Source: ZC4RG42 sp036676355 (GTDB lineage Bacteria > Pseudomonadota > Gammaproteobacteria > Burkholderiales > SG8-39). From it: DNA of 16,370 nt. Shown here piece after piece: positions 1 to 6,525 of the stretch. Under the pieces are notes generated by a model. That model had not been told where the DNA came from, searched no databases, and saw only the letters and a list, made by a program, of their open reading frames with translations. A program made the translations under genes and the position numbers. Position 1 is the stretch's first letter. Each line of letters starts with the position of its first letter. The DNA is taken from the NCBI GenBank assembly GCA_036676355.1, contig JAKFDA010000101.1:1-16370 (forward strand), given 5' to 3'.

Positions 1-118
1 ACTTCTTCGACAAAATCGTGGTGATCGCCGCCGTCAGCGTCGTCTTGCCGTGATCAACGTGACCAATCGTGCCCACGTTCACGTGCGGCTTCGTACGCTC
101 AAACTTGCCCTTTGCCAT
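1..118 (-). CDS. tuf: Elongation factor Tu, N-terminal fragment (cut by window edge)
   Basis: EF-Tu is the cytoplasmic GTPase that carries aminoacyl-tRNA to the ribosome. Only the first 39 codons lie in the window. They begin MAKGKFERTKPHVNVGTIGH and include the G1 P-loop GHVDHGKTT at about residues 19-27, an unmistakable EF-Tu amino terminus. The ATG reads from 118 leftwards. A Shine-Dalgarno-like GAGG lies about 10 bases ahead of it (plus-strand 129-132). The gene is the last cistron of the tRNA-Tyr/Gly/Thr/tuf operon and follows tRNA-Thr by about 100 bases that hold two hairpins. Proteobacteria often carry two tuf copies; this is the copy equivalent to E. coli tufB by its tRNA neighbours. 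The rest of the gene lies left of the window. Confidence 0.97.
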   Translation of the reverse strand, partial: MAKGKFERTKPHVNVGTIGHVDHGKTTLTAAITTILSKK

Positions 119-161
119 GGTTCGCTACCCTCAGCGTCTTGTTAGTTAAGCGAATCTACGA

Positions 162-182
162 GCAAGAGGGGACGCCTCTTGC
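162..182 (-). other. Perfect 8-bp hairpin in the tRNA-Thr/tuf spacer
   Basis: GCAAGAGG (162-169) and CCTCTTGC (175-182) form a perfect 8-bp stem around a 5-base loop. It lies in the transcribed spacer between tRNA-Thr and tuf. On the transcribed (minus) strand no U tract follows it, so it is not a classical terminator. A role in RNA processing, or in insulating the tuf leader from the tRNA precursor, is inference. Confidence 0.5.
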
Positions 183-188
183 AATCCC

Positions 189-217
189 AAAACATTCCCA
201 GGATTTCCTGGTGTTTT
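189..217 (-). other. Hairpin just downstream of tRNA-Thr, possible attenuator or processing signal
   Basis: AAAACA (189-194) pairs with TGTTTT (212-217), and CCAGG (198-202) pairs with CCTGG (207-211). The loop is ATTT, with a 3-base bulge at 195-197. The structure starts 2 bases after the encoded CCA of tRNA-Thr. On the minus strand the hairpin ends in a run of four T, so partial termination between the tRNAs and tuf is possible. tRNA 3'-end processing is an alternative. The pairing is read directly; the function is inferred. Confidence 0.45.
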
Positions 218-219
218 CC

Positions 220-294
<75 letters not shown>

Positions 295-374
295 ATAAAA
301 CTGGTGCTACGTATTTGCTGCAACTCGGTCGCATGTTGCTTGCGGATCGACTTCCCGCCCGTTCAAGCAGCGCT

Positions 375-448
375 TGGAGCGGGTGAAGGGAATCGAACCC
401 TCGTCGTAAGCTTGGAAGGCTTCTGCTCTACCATTGAGCTACACCCGC
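375..448 (-). tRNA. tRNA-Gly (anticodon UCC)
   Basis: This is a 74-base cloverleaf on the minus strand with an encoded CCA (375-377). The acceptor stem is GCGGGTG paired with CACCCGC. The anticodon loop CTTCCAA gives UCC, which reads GGA and GGG glycine codons. The T-arm contains GGTTCGATTCC. It is the middle tRNA of the operon and equivalent to E. coli glyT. The outermost anticodon-stem pair appears to be a mismatch (G opposite A). Confidence 0.96.
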
Positions 449-497
449 TTGGCCCGGCTAATCCAGAATCCAGCTTCCCGACTACACAACAGCATCC

Positions 498-582
<85 letters not shown>

Positions 583-596
583 GAACGAAGCGCGGG

Positions 597-625
597 ATTA
601 TGGTTGGAATCCTGAGCACTGTCAA
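597..625 (-). promoter_or_regulatory. Sigma70 promoter of the tRNA-tuf operon
   Basis: On the minus strand a perfect -35 TTGACA (620-625) is separated by exactly 17 bases from the -10 CATAAT (597-602). A G+C-rich discriminator CCCGCGC follows, and tRNA-Tyr begins at 582. A perfect -35, ideal spacing and a GC discriminator are the known hallmarks of strong stable-RNA promoters under ppGpp/DksA (stringent) control. Stringent control here is inferred from that pattern. A short AT-rich patch at about 640-647, upstream of the -35, could act as an UP element. Confidence 0.88.
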
Positions 626-838
626 ACGACTAGAGCGGAAATTTGCAGCGTTTCGCGGCGTATCGATCGACCCGCGACACTATCCACCGAGCAGAAGAAA
701 CTTCGAGCCGAAGGTCGCCTCAAACCCTGGCAAAGCGCTGATAAACGGGCAATCGGGGCGGAAGCAAAAAAACCGACGCCACCCCGACTTCATCCGCGCT
801 CGTAACGGCCCGGATAGGGATATTCCAATCAACCGTTT

Positions 839-845
839 AGAGGAG
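839..845 (+). promoter_or_regulatory. Ribosome binding site fixing the MsrA-like start
   Basis: AGAGGAG is a strong Shine-Dalgarno sequence, 6 bases ahead of the ATG at 852. It decides the start against an in-frame extension that would run back to 561 across tRNA-Tyr. The remaining 583-838 stretch holds the minus-strand tRNA promoter and no convincing gene or plus-strand promoter. Confidence 0.8.
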
Positions 846-851
846 CGGCTT

Positions 852-1373
852 ATGGAAAAGGCGACGTTCGCCGGTGGCAGTTTCTGGGCCATTGAGAGTG
901 CATTTACCGGATTGGATGGCGTCATCTCGACACGCGTGGGCTACACCGGAGGTCATATGCCGGACCCGACGCATGAACAGGTCCGCAGCGGCCAGACCGG
1001 TCACGCCGAAGCGGTGGAAGTGACGTTCGATCCCGCGCGTATCGGCTATGAGGATTTGCTGGAAGTGTTCTGGGGCGCGCACGACCCGACCCAGATGAAC
1101 CGACAGGGAGCCGATATCGGTACGGCCTATCGGTCGGTGATCTTTTTTCATTCGAAAGAACAATGCGAGGCCGCACAGCGCAATCGTACGGTGCAATCGA
1201 AAATGAAGCGCTTCCGCAATGCCATCGTGACGGAACTGCAGCCGGCCGGTCCTTTTTACCCGGCGAGCGAGGCGCATCAGCACTTCCTGGCCAAGGAGCG
1301 CGCACACAACCGTCCGTTGAGCCCGCCGATTTCCGAATCGACTTTCGAATCGCGGCGAACGAGGACGAAATAA
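852..1373 (+). CDS. msrA: MsrA-family protein with serine in place of the catalytic cysteine
   Basis: The family is peptide-methionine (S)-S-oxide reductase, a cytoplasmic enzyme that reduces methionine-S-sulfoxide in proteins using an active-site Cys in the motif GCFW. This 173-residue protein aligns over the whole family. It has AGGSFWAIES at residues 7-16, GYTGG at 30-34, GHAEAVEVTFDP at 50-61, HDPTQMNRQGADIG at 77-90, YRSVIF at 93-98 and HQHF at 142-145. Residue 10, where the catalytic Cys belongs, is Ser (codon AGT, 879-881). The usual substrate-pocket residues Tyr31, Glu53, Asp88 and Tyr93 are kept. The only Cys is residue 105, and no C-terminal resolving Cys is present. By known chemistry the protein should lack normal reductase activity. 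It may be a sulfoxide-binding paralogue, an enzyme with altered chemistry, or a sequence error. Family assignment is sure; activity is doubtful. Confidence 0.93.
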   Translation: MEKATFAGGSFWAIESAFTGLDGVISTRVGYTGGHMPDPTHEQVRSGQTGHAEAVEVTFDPARIGYEDLLEVFWGAHDPTQMNRQGADIGTAYRSVIFFHSKEQCEAAQRNRTVQSKMKRFRNAIVTELQPAGPFYPASEAHQHFLAKERAHNRPLSPPISESTFESRRTRTK

Positions 1374-1400
1374 ATCGCTCGAGCGTCGAGAACCGGGACA

Positions 1401-1440
1401 CGCGAACCGGCGCTTTATAAAGACGCGCCGCCGGTTCGCG
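1401..1440. repeat. Nested inverted repeat between the MsrA-like gene and chaC
   Basis: CGCGAACCGGCG (1401-1412) and its exact complement CGCCGGTTCGCG (1429-1440) form a perfect 12-bp stem around 16 bases. The loop itself begins with a 10-base palindrome, CTTTATAAAG (1413-1422). No T run follows on the plus strand. It may be a terminator of the MsrA-like gene that works without a U tract, or an operator for chaC; the sequence does not decide. Confidence 0.55.
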
Positions 1441-1476
1441 CTCGACAAGCCTCCCCGTGCGTGGTGTGATTGAATC

Positions 1477-2235
1477 ATGTCGCGCCGTAAATCCCCCACC
1501 TCGCTGCCGCTCGCGACGGCCACCGCACAATTGCTCTGTCGCGAATATTTGGAGCAGAACCAGTTGCGCCAGGGTCTGGAAGACAGCGCGATTGCCGCTT
1601 ATCTGCTCAGTGAAGCGGAACTCGAGGCTTCGTTGCAGGAAGCGCTCGCCTCGCCGCACCGCGTCGACGAAGACGTCTGGCTGTTCGCCTACGGCTCGTT
1701 GATCTGGAACCCCGCGCTGGAATTCGCCGAGCGGCAGGTTGTGACTGCGCACGGCTGGCATCGCGGTTTCTGCATGTGGTCGCGGGTCAACCGCGGCACA
1801 CCCGAACACCCCGGGCTGGTGCTGGCGCTGGACCGTGGCGGACGCTGCACCGGCGTGGCGTACCGAATTCCCGGCAACATTGCGGTCGACGAATTACGTT
1901 TGTTATGGCGCCGGGAAATGCTGCTCGGCTCCTACATGCCGCGATGGGTGCATGTCACCCACGGCAAATCCGACGCGCTGCGCGCCCTGGCCTTTGTCGT
2001 AAACAGAAAACGACCCGGATACGCCGGCCGAATGGCCGACGACAGGATTGCCGAAATCCTGCGCAGCGCCACCGGCAAGTTGGGCACCGGGCTCGATTAT
2101 CTGCATATGACACTGGACGGACTTGCCGCCCATGGCATCCGCGATCCGCACATTCTCAAGATCGATGCGCACATCCGCGCGCAACTGGTGGATGACGTCG
2201 AGCCGGATGAGCCGCGCGCGCGACTGCAACTCTGA
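1477..2235 (+). CDS. chaC: ChaC-type gamma-glutamylcyclotransferase
   Basis: ChaC proteins are cytosolic enzymes that cleave glutathione to 5-oxoproline and Cys-Gly. The 252-residue product has the family signature YGSLIWNP at residues 72-79 for the gamma-glutamyl pocket. It also has GWHRGFCMWSRVNRGTP at 93-109 and the catalytic-glutamate segment LLWRREMLLGSY (142-153), where Glu147 is the expected acid/base. The C-terminal YLHMTLDGLAAHGIRD matches ChaC. About 60 N-terminal residues precede the core domain; this is longer than the minimal ChaC but common in proteobacterial members. The ATG at 1477 has no strong Shine-Dalgarno, so the start is somewhat uncertain. It follows the MsrA-like gene by about 100 bases with a hairpin between, so they may be separate transcripts. 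A shared thiol or redox theme is inference. Confidence 0.93.
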   Translation: MSRRKSPTSLPLATATAQLLCREYLEQNQLRQGLEDSAIAAYLLSEAELEASLQEALASPHRVDEDVWLFAYGSLIWNPALEFAERQVVTAHGWHRGFCMWSRVNRGTPEHPGLVLALDRGGRCTGVAYRIPGNIAVDELRLLWRREMLLGSYMPRWVHVTHGKSDALRALAFVVNRKRPGYAGRMADDRIAEILRSATGKLGTGLDYLHMTLDGLAAHGIRDPHILKIDAHIRAQLVDDVEPDEPRARLQL

Positions 2236-2367
2236 AAACCGCTCTCTTACACGTTTCGTCCGGCCTCAACTTGGGCTAGATATAAAAAGCGGCGGGTGAT
2301 CGCGCGTACCCGAGCGCGGCTCTACTCACGGCAGATTGTCGGTTCGCACCGCGCACGGACGACGCAA

Positions 2368-3213
2368 ATGGTACGCAACGGTGTCATTCAGCCGCCCAAA
2401 CCAGGCCTGCGCGGCAGCTACAGCGGCGCGCGCCGCGACTATACGGTGTCGCAGGAGTGGGGTCATTACAGCGATGATGAACACACCCTGTGGCAAATGC
2501 TTTACGCGCGTCAGCGACGTCTGGTGACGCGCTATGCCTGCCCTGAATTCCTGGCCGCGCTGGCGGCGCTCGATATACCGCACGGCATTCCGCGCTTCGA
2601 TCATGTCAACCGGAAGTTGCGCCGCGCCACCGGCTGGGAAATCGTTGCAGTGCCGGGTCTGATCCCGGATCGGGAATTCTTCGGCCATCTGGCGCATCGC
2701 CGCTTCCCCGTCACGGTATGGCTGCGCACTCCGCAGGAGTTCGATTACATTGCCGAGCCCGATTTATTTCACGATTTTTTCGGCCATGTGCCGCTGCTCC
2801 TCGACAGCGTCTACGCCGAACATCTGCAGGTCTACGGCCAGGGTGGTCTCAAGGCCCTGCCGCTCGACGGACTGCCTTGTCTGGCGCGACTGTACTGGCA
2901 CACAATCGAATTCGGTCTCGTTCGCGCCGCGGACGGCTTGCGCGCGTATGGCGCGGGACTGCTTTCGTCCGGCGCGGAACTGCCGCATGCCATCGATGAC
3001 ACGGCGGTCCGTCGCATCGCCTTCGATCCGATACGCGTCATGCGCACCGACTTCCGCATCGACGCGTATCAGGATACCTACTTCGTGATCGATAATTTCG
3101 CCCAGTTGCTGAGCGACACGGCCCCCGACTTCACGCCTTACTACGAGCGCCTCAAGCAACTGTCGGTGCTCGCCCCAGGCGAACTGATTCCGGACGATCG
3201 GCTGCTCGCCTGA
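2368..3213 (+). CDS. phhA: Phenylalanine 4-hydroxylase (iron- and pterin-dependent)
   Basis: PhhA converts phenylalanine to tyrosine with tetrahydropterin and O2 in the cytoplasm. From the ATG at 2368 the product is 281 residues, close to the usual 260-300 of bacterial PhhA. The 2-His-1-Glu iron site is visible: His135 and His140 in PDLFHDFFGHVP, and Glu181 in YWHTIEFGL. Pterin-pocket segments such as VPGLIP (95-100) and FPVTVWLRTPQEFDY (113-127) are present. The frame is also open from a GTG at 2296, which would add 24 Arg-rich residues unlike the family, so I prefer 2368. Neither start has a strong Shine-Dalgarno. The next gene, 56 bases downstream, belongs to the family of the last enzyme of Phe/Tyr breakdown. 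A dcoH/phhB recycling partner is not in the window. Confidence 0.95.
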   Translation: MVRNGVIQPPKPGLRGSYSGARRDYTVSQEWGHYSDDEHTLWQMLYARQRRLVTRYACPEFLAALAALDIPHGIPRFDHVNRKLRRATGWEIVAVPGLIPDREFFGHLAHRRFPVTVWLRTPQEFDYIAEPDLFHDFFGHVPLLLDSVYAEHLQVYGQGGLKALPLDGLPCLARLYWHTIEFGLVRAADGLRAYGAGLLSSGAELPHAIDDTAVRRIAFDPIRVMRTDFRIDAYQDTYFVIDNFAQLLSDTAPDFTPYYERLKQLSVLAPGELIPDDRLLA

Positions 3214-3220
3214 AACGCGC

Positions 3221-3229
3221 TGCTAGAAT
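3221..3229 (+). promoter_or_regulatory. Extended -10 promoter candidate for the FAH-family gene
   Basis: TGCTAGAAT fits the extended -10 form TGnTAnAAT. It lies just after the phhA stop and about 40 bases before the ATG at 3270. No good -35 is visible 17 bases upstream, which extended -10 promoters tolerate. If active, it gives the FAH-family gene its own transcript besides any read-through from phhA. Confidence 0.45.
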
Positions 3230-3269
3230 CGACGCCTTTCCAGAACGGCCCAGCCGCGCCCGAGAACGA

Positions 3270-4322
3270 ATGAAACTCGCCAGCCTCAAGAACGGCACAC
3301 GCGACGGCGCGTTGTGCGTCGTATCGCGTAATCTCAAATTCGCAACCGTCGCCTATGACGTGACGCCGACGCTGCAGGCGGCGTTGGACGACTGGGACTA
3401 CAGCGCGCCCCTGCTCGGCACGCTGTATGAGGAAGCCAATCGCCAGCCGCACGGCTCGCGCTGGTTCGAACTCGATACGGCGCAGTTGGCCGCGCCGCTG
3501 CCGCGCGCTTTTCAATGGATCGGTGCTTCGGCCTACACGTCGCATATGGAACGTCTGCGCACAGCGCGCGGCATGGCCATGCCCGAAGACAGTCGCAAGG
3601 AGCCATGGTTGCTGCAGGGGCGCTCCGACACGCTGCTCGGCGCACGCGACGACATCGCCATCGAGTCGGCCGATGTCGGCCTCGATCTCGAAGCCGAGAT
3701 CGCCATCATCACCGGGGACGTCCCGCAAGGCGTCAAACGCGAGAAGGCGAGCGAACACATACGCCTGTTCATGCTCGCCAATGATTGGACGGCGCGCGAA
3801 CTGGTGTCGAGCGAATTGACACGCGGCGCCGGGCTCTTTCACAGCAAACTCGCGCTTGCCTTCTCGCCCGTGGCCATCACACCCGACGAATTCGGTGCGG
3901 CATGGGACGGCCGCCGGGTTCGACTTGCGCTCGAAGCACGCGTCAACGACGCGATGCTGGGAGCGCCTCATGCCGGCAGCGACATGCAATTCGATTTCTC
4001 CACTTTGATCGCGGCCGCTGCGCGAATGCATCCATTGAGCGCCGGGACGATTATCGGCTCCGGCGCCGTTTCCAACCGCGATGTATCGGTAGGTGTTTGT
4101 TCAATTGCAGAAAAGCGCGCGCTTGAGCAATCTCGAAAGGCCGAAGACCTCACGCCGTTTCTCGGTTTTGGCGACCGAGTCGGCATCGACATGCGCGATG
4201 CGTCGGATGACTCGCTGTTTGGCCGTATCGAGCAGTGTGTGGTGCAAAGGGATGCGCGTCGCAAGCCGGTCGACGAAGCCGGCAACAGCGAACTGTCCGC
4301 AGTGATCGACGCGGCGATCTAG
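3270..4322 (+). CDS. Fumarylacetoacetate hydrolase family protein
   Basis: FAH-fold enzymes hydrolyse or decarboxylate beta-diketo acids with a divalent metal. The classical member splits fumarylacetoacetate to fumarate and acetoacetate at the end of tyrosine catabolism. The product is 350 residues, resembling the roughly 330-residue proteobacterial FAH-like group. The expected metal ligands appear as Glu141 and Glu143 in LDLEAEIAIITGD and Asp172 in LANDWTAREL. His92 (SAYTSHMERLR), Lys193 (HSKLALAFSP) and the GTIIGSGAVSN loop (259-269) complete the active site. About 28 residues follow the usual end near FGRIEQ and look unconserved. The gene lies 56 bases after phhA, which supports an aromatic-catabolism role. 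True FAH versus a related hydrolase cannot be settled from sequence alone. Confidence 0.9.
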   Translation: MKLASLKNGTRDGALCVVSRNLKFATVAYDVTPTLQAALDDWDYSAPLLGTLYEEANRQPHGSRWFELDTAQLAAPLPRAFQWIGASAYTSHMERLRTARGMAMPEDSRKEPWLLQGRSDTLLGARDDIAIESADVGLDLEAEIAIITGDVPQGVKREKASEHIRLFMLANDWTARELVSSELTRGAGLFHSKLALAFSPVAITPDEFGAAWDGRRVRLALEARVNDAMLGAPHAGSDMQFDFSTLIAAAARMHPLSAGTIIGSGAVSNRDVSVGVCSIAEKRALEQSRKAEDLTPFLGFGDRVGIDMRDASDDSLFGRIEQCVVQRDARRKPVDEAGNSELSAVIDAAI

Positions 4323-4627
4323 CGACGCGATCGAGAGTACGCTCAGCCACGCCAAACCCCGGGCGTACTATTTGCACCGGGCGCCTCGATATTGCGCGCC
4401 TGCCCGCAGAGCTTCTGTCTGTGACGGCGAGCAAGCGCTGACACTATTGCACGATCGTACGGCGCCGCCCGGCATGGACGAGTTGATGACGGCTTGCCAA
4501 AAACGTCATCGCAAGGGCGCGCCTGCATTGCGGGATTGATCATGGAGCGTCACAGCACGTTGCTGCTTATGTGCTCACTTGTCGTTTTCGCCGCATCATT
4601 TGCCGGACGGCAGCACCTGCGGGCCGG
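4323..4627 (+). other. Low-coding stretch before the sensor kinase, possible gene remnants
   Basis: This stretch of about 300 bases holds no convincing gene. Two short open stretches are worth noting. One (4423-4539) reads DGEQALTLLHDRTAPPGMDE and onward to a stop, faintly like a receiver-domain segment. The other is a 29-codon frame (ATG 4542, TGA 4629-4631) that begins MERHSTLLLMCSLVVFAASF, shaped like a signal peptide. Its stop overlaps the ATGATG chosen as kinase start. Both may be chance or decayed coding DNA. I see no clear terminator for the FAH-family gene and no clear promoter. Confidence 0.35.
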
Positions 4628-5812
4628 ATGATGAATCCCGTCGCCGCACCAGGCGTGGCCACAAAGGCACTTGGCCGGCCCGAACGCGAACCGCTCGGCC
4701 GCTGGAATCAACACCGCTGCATCCTTTTGCTGATCGTCCTGCTTCTGGCACCAGCTCCGTCGTGGAGTGCCCGTGGTCCGGTGCACGGAACAGGCGCGCT
4801 GACATGCGAATCAAGAACACCCTTCGGGTGGTCCGCTGAACAAGTCTGCCGCAGCCTTGCGTCGGTTGCCCTGCCGTGCGTCATCGCCACATCATTCGAC
4901 CGGCCCTTGCGTAATCGACGGCGCGCCGCCCGGTGCTCGCCGGCACAGGCCGAATCGGAACCGCGCCTCGTTTTCAAATTGCAGCAATACCGTGCGGAGT
5001 TCTTCGTCGCGGTGGCCGCAATCATCGTGCAGGCGTCCCTGATTATTCTGCTACTGATAGAGCGCCGTCGCCGGCGTACCGCCGAACTCAACGCAAGCCT
5101 GCGCCTGACGGAGCTCGGCCAGATGAATCGTGCCGCCGCCTTGGGCGAAATGTCCGCAGCAATCGCTCATGAACTGGGACAGCCGCTCGCAGCGATTCTT
5201 ACCAATACACAAGCGGCGATGTTGCTCATTACACGGGAACCGCCGCAAATCGAAGAGGCACACCAAGCGCTCCGGGCCATCGTGCGCGACAACCAGCGCG
5301 CCTCTGCCGTTATGCGACGCATTACCGCGCTTTACCGGAACCACGCATACGACTCGGCGCCGATCGACGTGAACGAGTTGGTCACCGGAGTCGCACACAT
5401 GAACGAGCGCGAAGCGACGCATCGCAACGTTGAAGTAACCCTTGATCTCGGCGCGAACATTCCAAGCATCAAGGGGGACCGTATTCAGTTGGAGCAGGTC
5501 GTACTGAATCTGTTGCGCAACGCGATGGACGCCATTCCTGACGATCGCGCTTTACGACGCATCATGATCAGCACGCGCGAAGACGACCATAGCGTGCGCG
5601 TTGCAGTCAGCGATTCGGGAATCGGCATTCCAGAGGATGCCAGGGCGCAAATATTCGAACCTTTTTTTACAACTAAAGATCACGGGATCGGGATGGGGCT
5701 GGCCGTATCGAAGCGCATTGTCGAGGCACACAACGGGCGCATCGAGGTCTTCCAGTCGCCCATGGGCGGCGCGCAGCTTGCAATCGAATTACCTACAGCG
5801 GGGATGTCATGA
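4628..5812 (+). CDS. Membrane sensor histidine kinase with a shortened sensor region
   Basis: From ATG 4628 the protein is 394 residues; a GTG at 4571 would add 19. Residues 31-48 (CILLLIVLLLAPAPSWSA) look like a signal peptide or first membrane segment. Residues 124-144 form a second, followed by a basic ERRRRR stop. The cytoplasmic part is a complete FixL-like kinase. It has an H-box with His181 in AIAHELGQPLAAI, an N-box LNLLRNAMDAI with Asn298, G1 DSGIGI at 329-334, an F-box FEPFFTTK and G2 GIGMGL at 353-358. It should autophosphorylate and pass phosphate to the regulator downstream, whose ATG overlaps its stop (ATGA). Relatives with this membrane-to-kinase junction normally carry a periplasmic domain of a few hundred residues. 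Here only about 75 Arg- and Cys-rich residues remain, suggesting a deletion. The signal sensed is unknown. Confidence 0.88.
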   Translation: MMNPVAAPGVATKALGRPEREPLGRWNQHRCILLLIVLLLAPAPSWSARGPVHGTGALTCESRTPFGWSAEQVCRSLASVALPCVIATSFDRPLRNRRRAARCSPAQAESEPRLVFKLQQYRAEFFVAVAAIIVQASLIILLLIERRRRRTAELNASLRLTELGQMNRAAALGEMSAAIAHELGQPLAAILTNTQAAMLLITREPPQIEEAHQALRAIVRDNQRASAVMRRITALYRNHAYDSAPIDVNELVTGVAHMNEREATHRNVEVTLDLGANIPSIKGDRIQLEQVVLNLLRNAMDAIPDDRALRRIMISTREDDHSVRVAVSDSGIGIPEDARAQIFEPFFTTKDHGIGMGLAVSKRIVEAHNGRIEVFQSPMGGAQLAIELPTAGMS

Positions 5813-6486
5813 CACGAAAAACCATCCATGTCGTCGATAACGACGAATCCTTTCGCAATGCCGTCCGTCGGCTGCTTCAGGCGCTCGATTTCGACGTTAC
5901 GCTGTTCGATTCGGCCGACGCATTCTTGCGCTGCGATCGCGGCGAAGCCGACTGCCTGGTGCTGGATTTGCGCATGCCCGGCTTCGACGGGCTGGAGTTG
6001 CAAGCCGAACTGCAACGCCGACTGAATGCCGTGCCGATCGTTTTCGTCACCGCACACGCCGACGTCCGGGCGAGCGTAACGGCCATCAAGGCGGGCGCCG
6101 AGGACTTTTTGATCAAGCCGGTATCGAGCGACGAACTTATTGCGGCCATCAATCGCGCACTGGTACGCAGCGATGCCATCCGCCACGACGTCGAATTCAA
6201 CGCATCGAAGCTCAGACGCTATCAACGGCTGACCCGGCGCGAGCGCGAAGTATTGAGCGGCCTTGTGCGCGGTTTGCGCAACAAACAGATCGCGGCGGAA
6301 TTGGGGACCACCGAGCGCACGATCAAAGCGCATCGCTCCCGCGTGATGCACAAACTCGAAGTGCAATCGGTGGCCGAGCTCGTCATGCTGGCCGAGAGCA
6401 TAAGGAAGATTCCATCGTCCGGCGACATGCTTCCGCCGCGCATCCCCGATACCTACGCGGGCACCACGACCTCTCGCGCGATCTAG
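5809..6486 (+). CDS. FixJ/NarL-type response regulator
   Basis: This is a two-domain transcription regulator of 225 residues. The receiver domain (about 5-120) has the acidic pocket Asp10/Asp12, the phospho-acceptor Asp53 in LVLDLRMPG, the switch Thr81 in VTAHAD and Lys103 in LIKPVS, so all key residues are present. The LuxR-type helix-turn-helix spans about 141-197 (LTRREREVLSGLVRG ... NKQIAAELGTTERTIKAH). A tail of about 25 residues follows. Its ATG overlaps the kinase TGA in the sequence ATGA, which indicates translational coupling and a cognate pair. It most likely activates target promoters when phosphorylated. Its regulon is unknown; no binding site can be assigned in the window. Confidence 0.96.
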   Translation: MTRKTIHVVDNDESFRNAVRRLLQALDFDVTLFDSADAFLRCDRGEADCLVLDLRMPGFDGLELQAELQRRLNAVPIVFVTAHADVRASVTAIKAGAEDFLIKPVSSDELIAAINRALVRSDAIRHDVEFNASKLRRYQRLTRREREVLSGLVRGLRNKQIAAELGTTERTIKAHRSRVMHKLEVQSVAELVMLAESIRKIPSSGDMLPPRIPDTYAGTTTSRAI

Positions 6487-6525
6487 GCCGGCAGCAATCT
6501 CCGGCGAGGGCGACGGAATCGCGCG
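6475..6525. repeat. Nested inverted repeat at the end of the response regulator gene
   Basis: CGCGCGAT (6475-6482) and ATCGCGCG (6518-6525) are exact complements. They enclose a smaller GCCGG (6487-6491) / CCGGC (6501-6505) stem. The outer arm overlaps the last codons and stop of the regulator. No T run follows. It may help end the transcript, but in such GC-rich DNA chance is a fair alternative. The rest of 6526-6723 shows no gene and no convincing promoter for tamA. Confidence 0.3.

Noticed and set aside
879..881. Selenocysteine at the MsrA active site
   Set aside because: Some MsrA proteins use Sec encoded by TGA, but the codon here is AGT (Ser), so recoding cannot restore the active residue.
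2296..2367. GTG start for phhA
   Set aside because: It adds 24 Arg-rich residues not typical of bacterial PhhA and has no Shine-Dalgarno; ATG 2368 gives the usual length.
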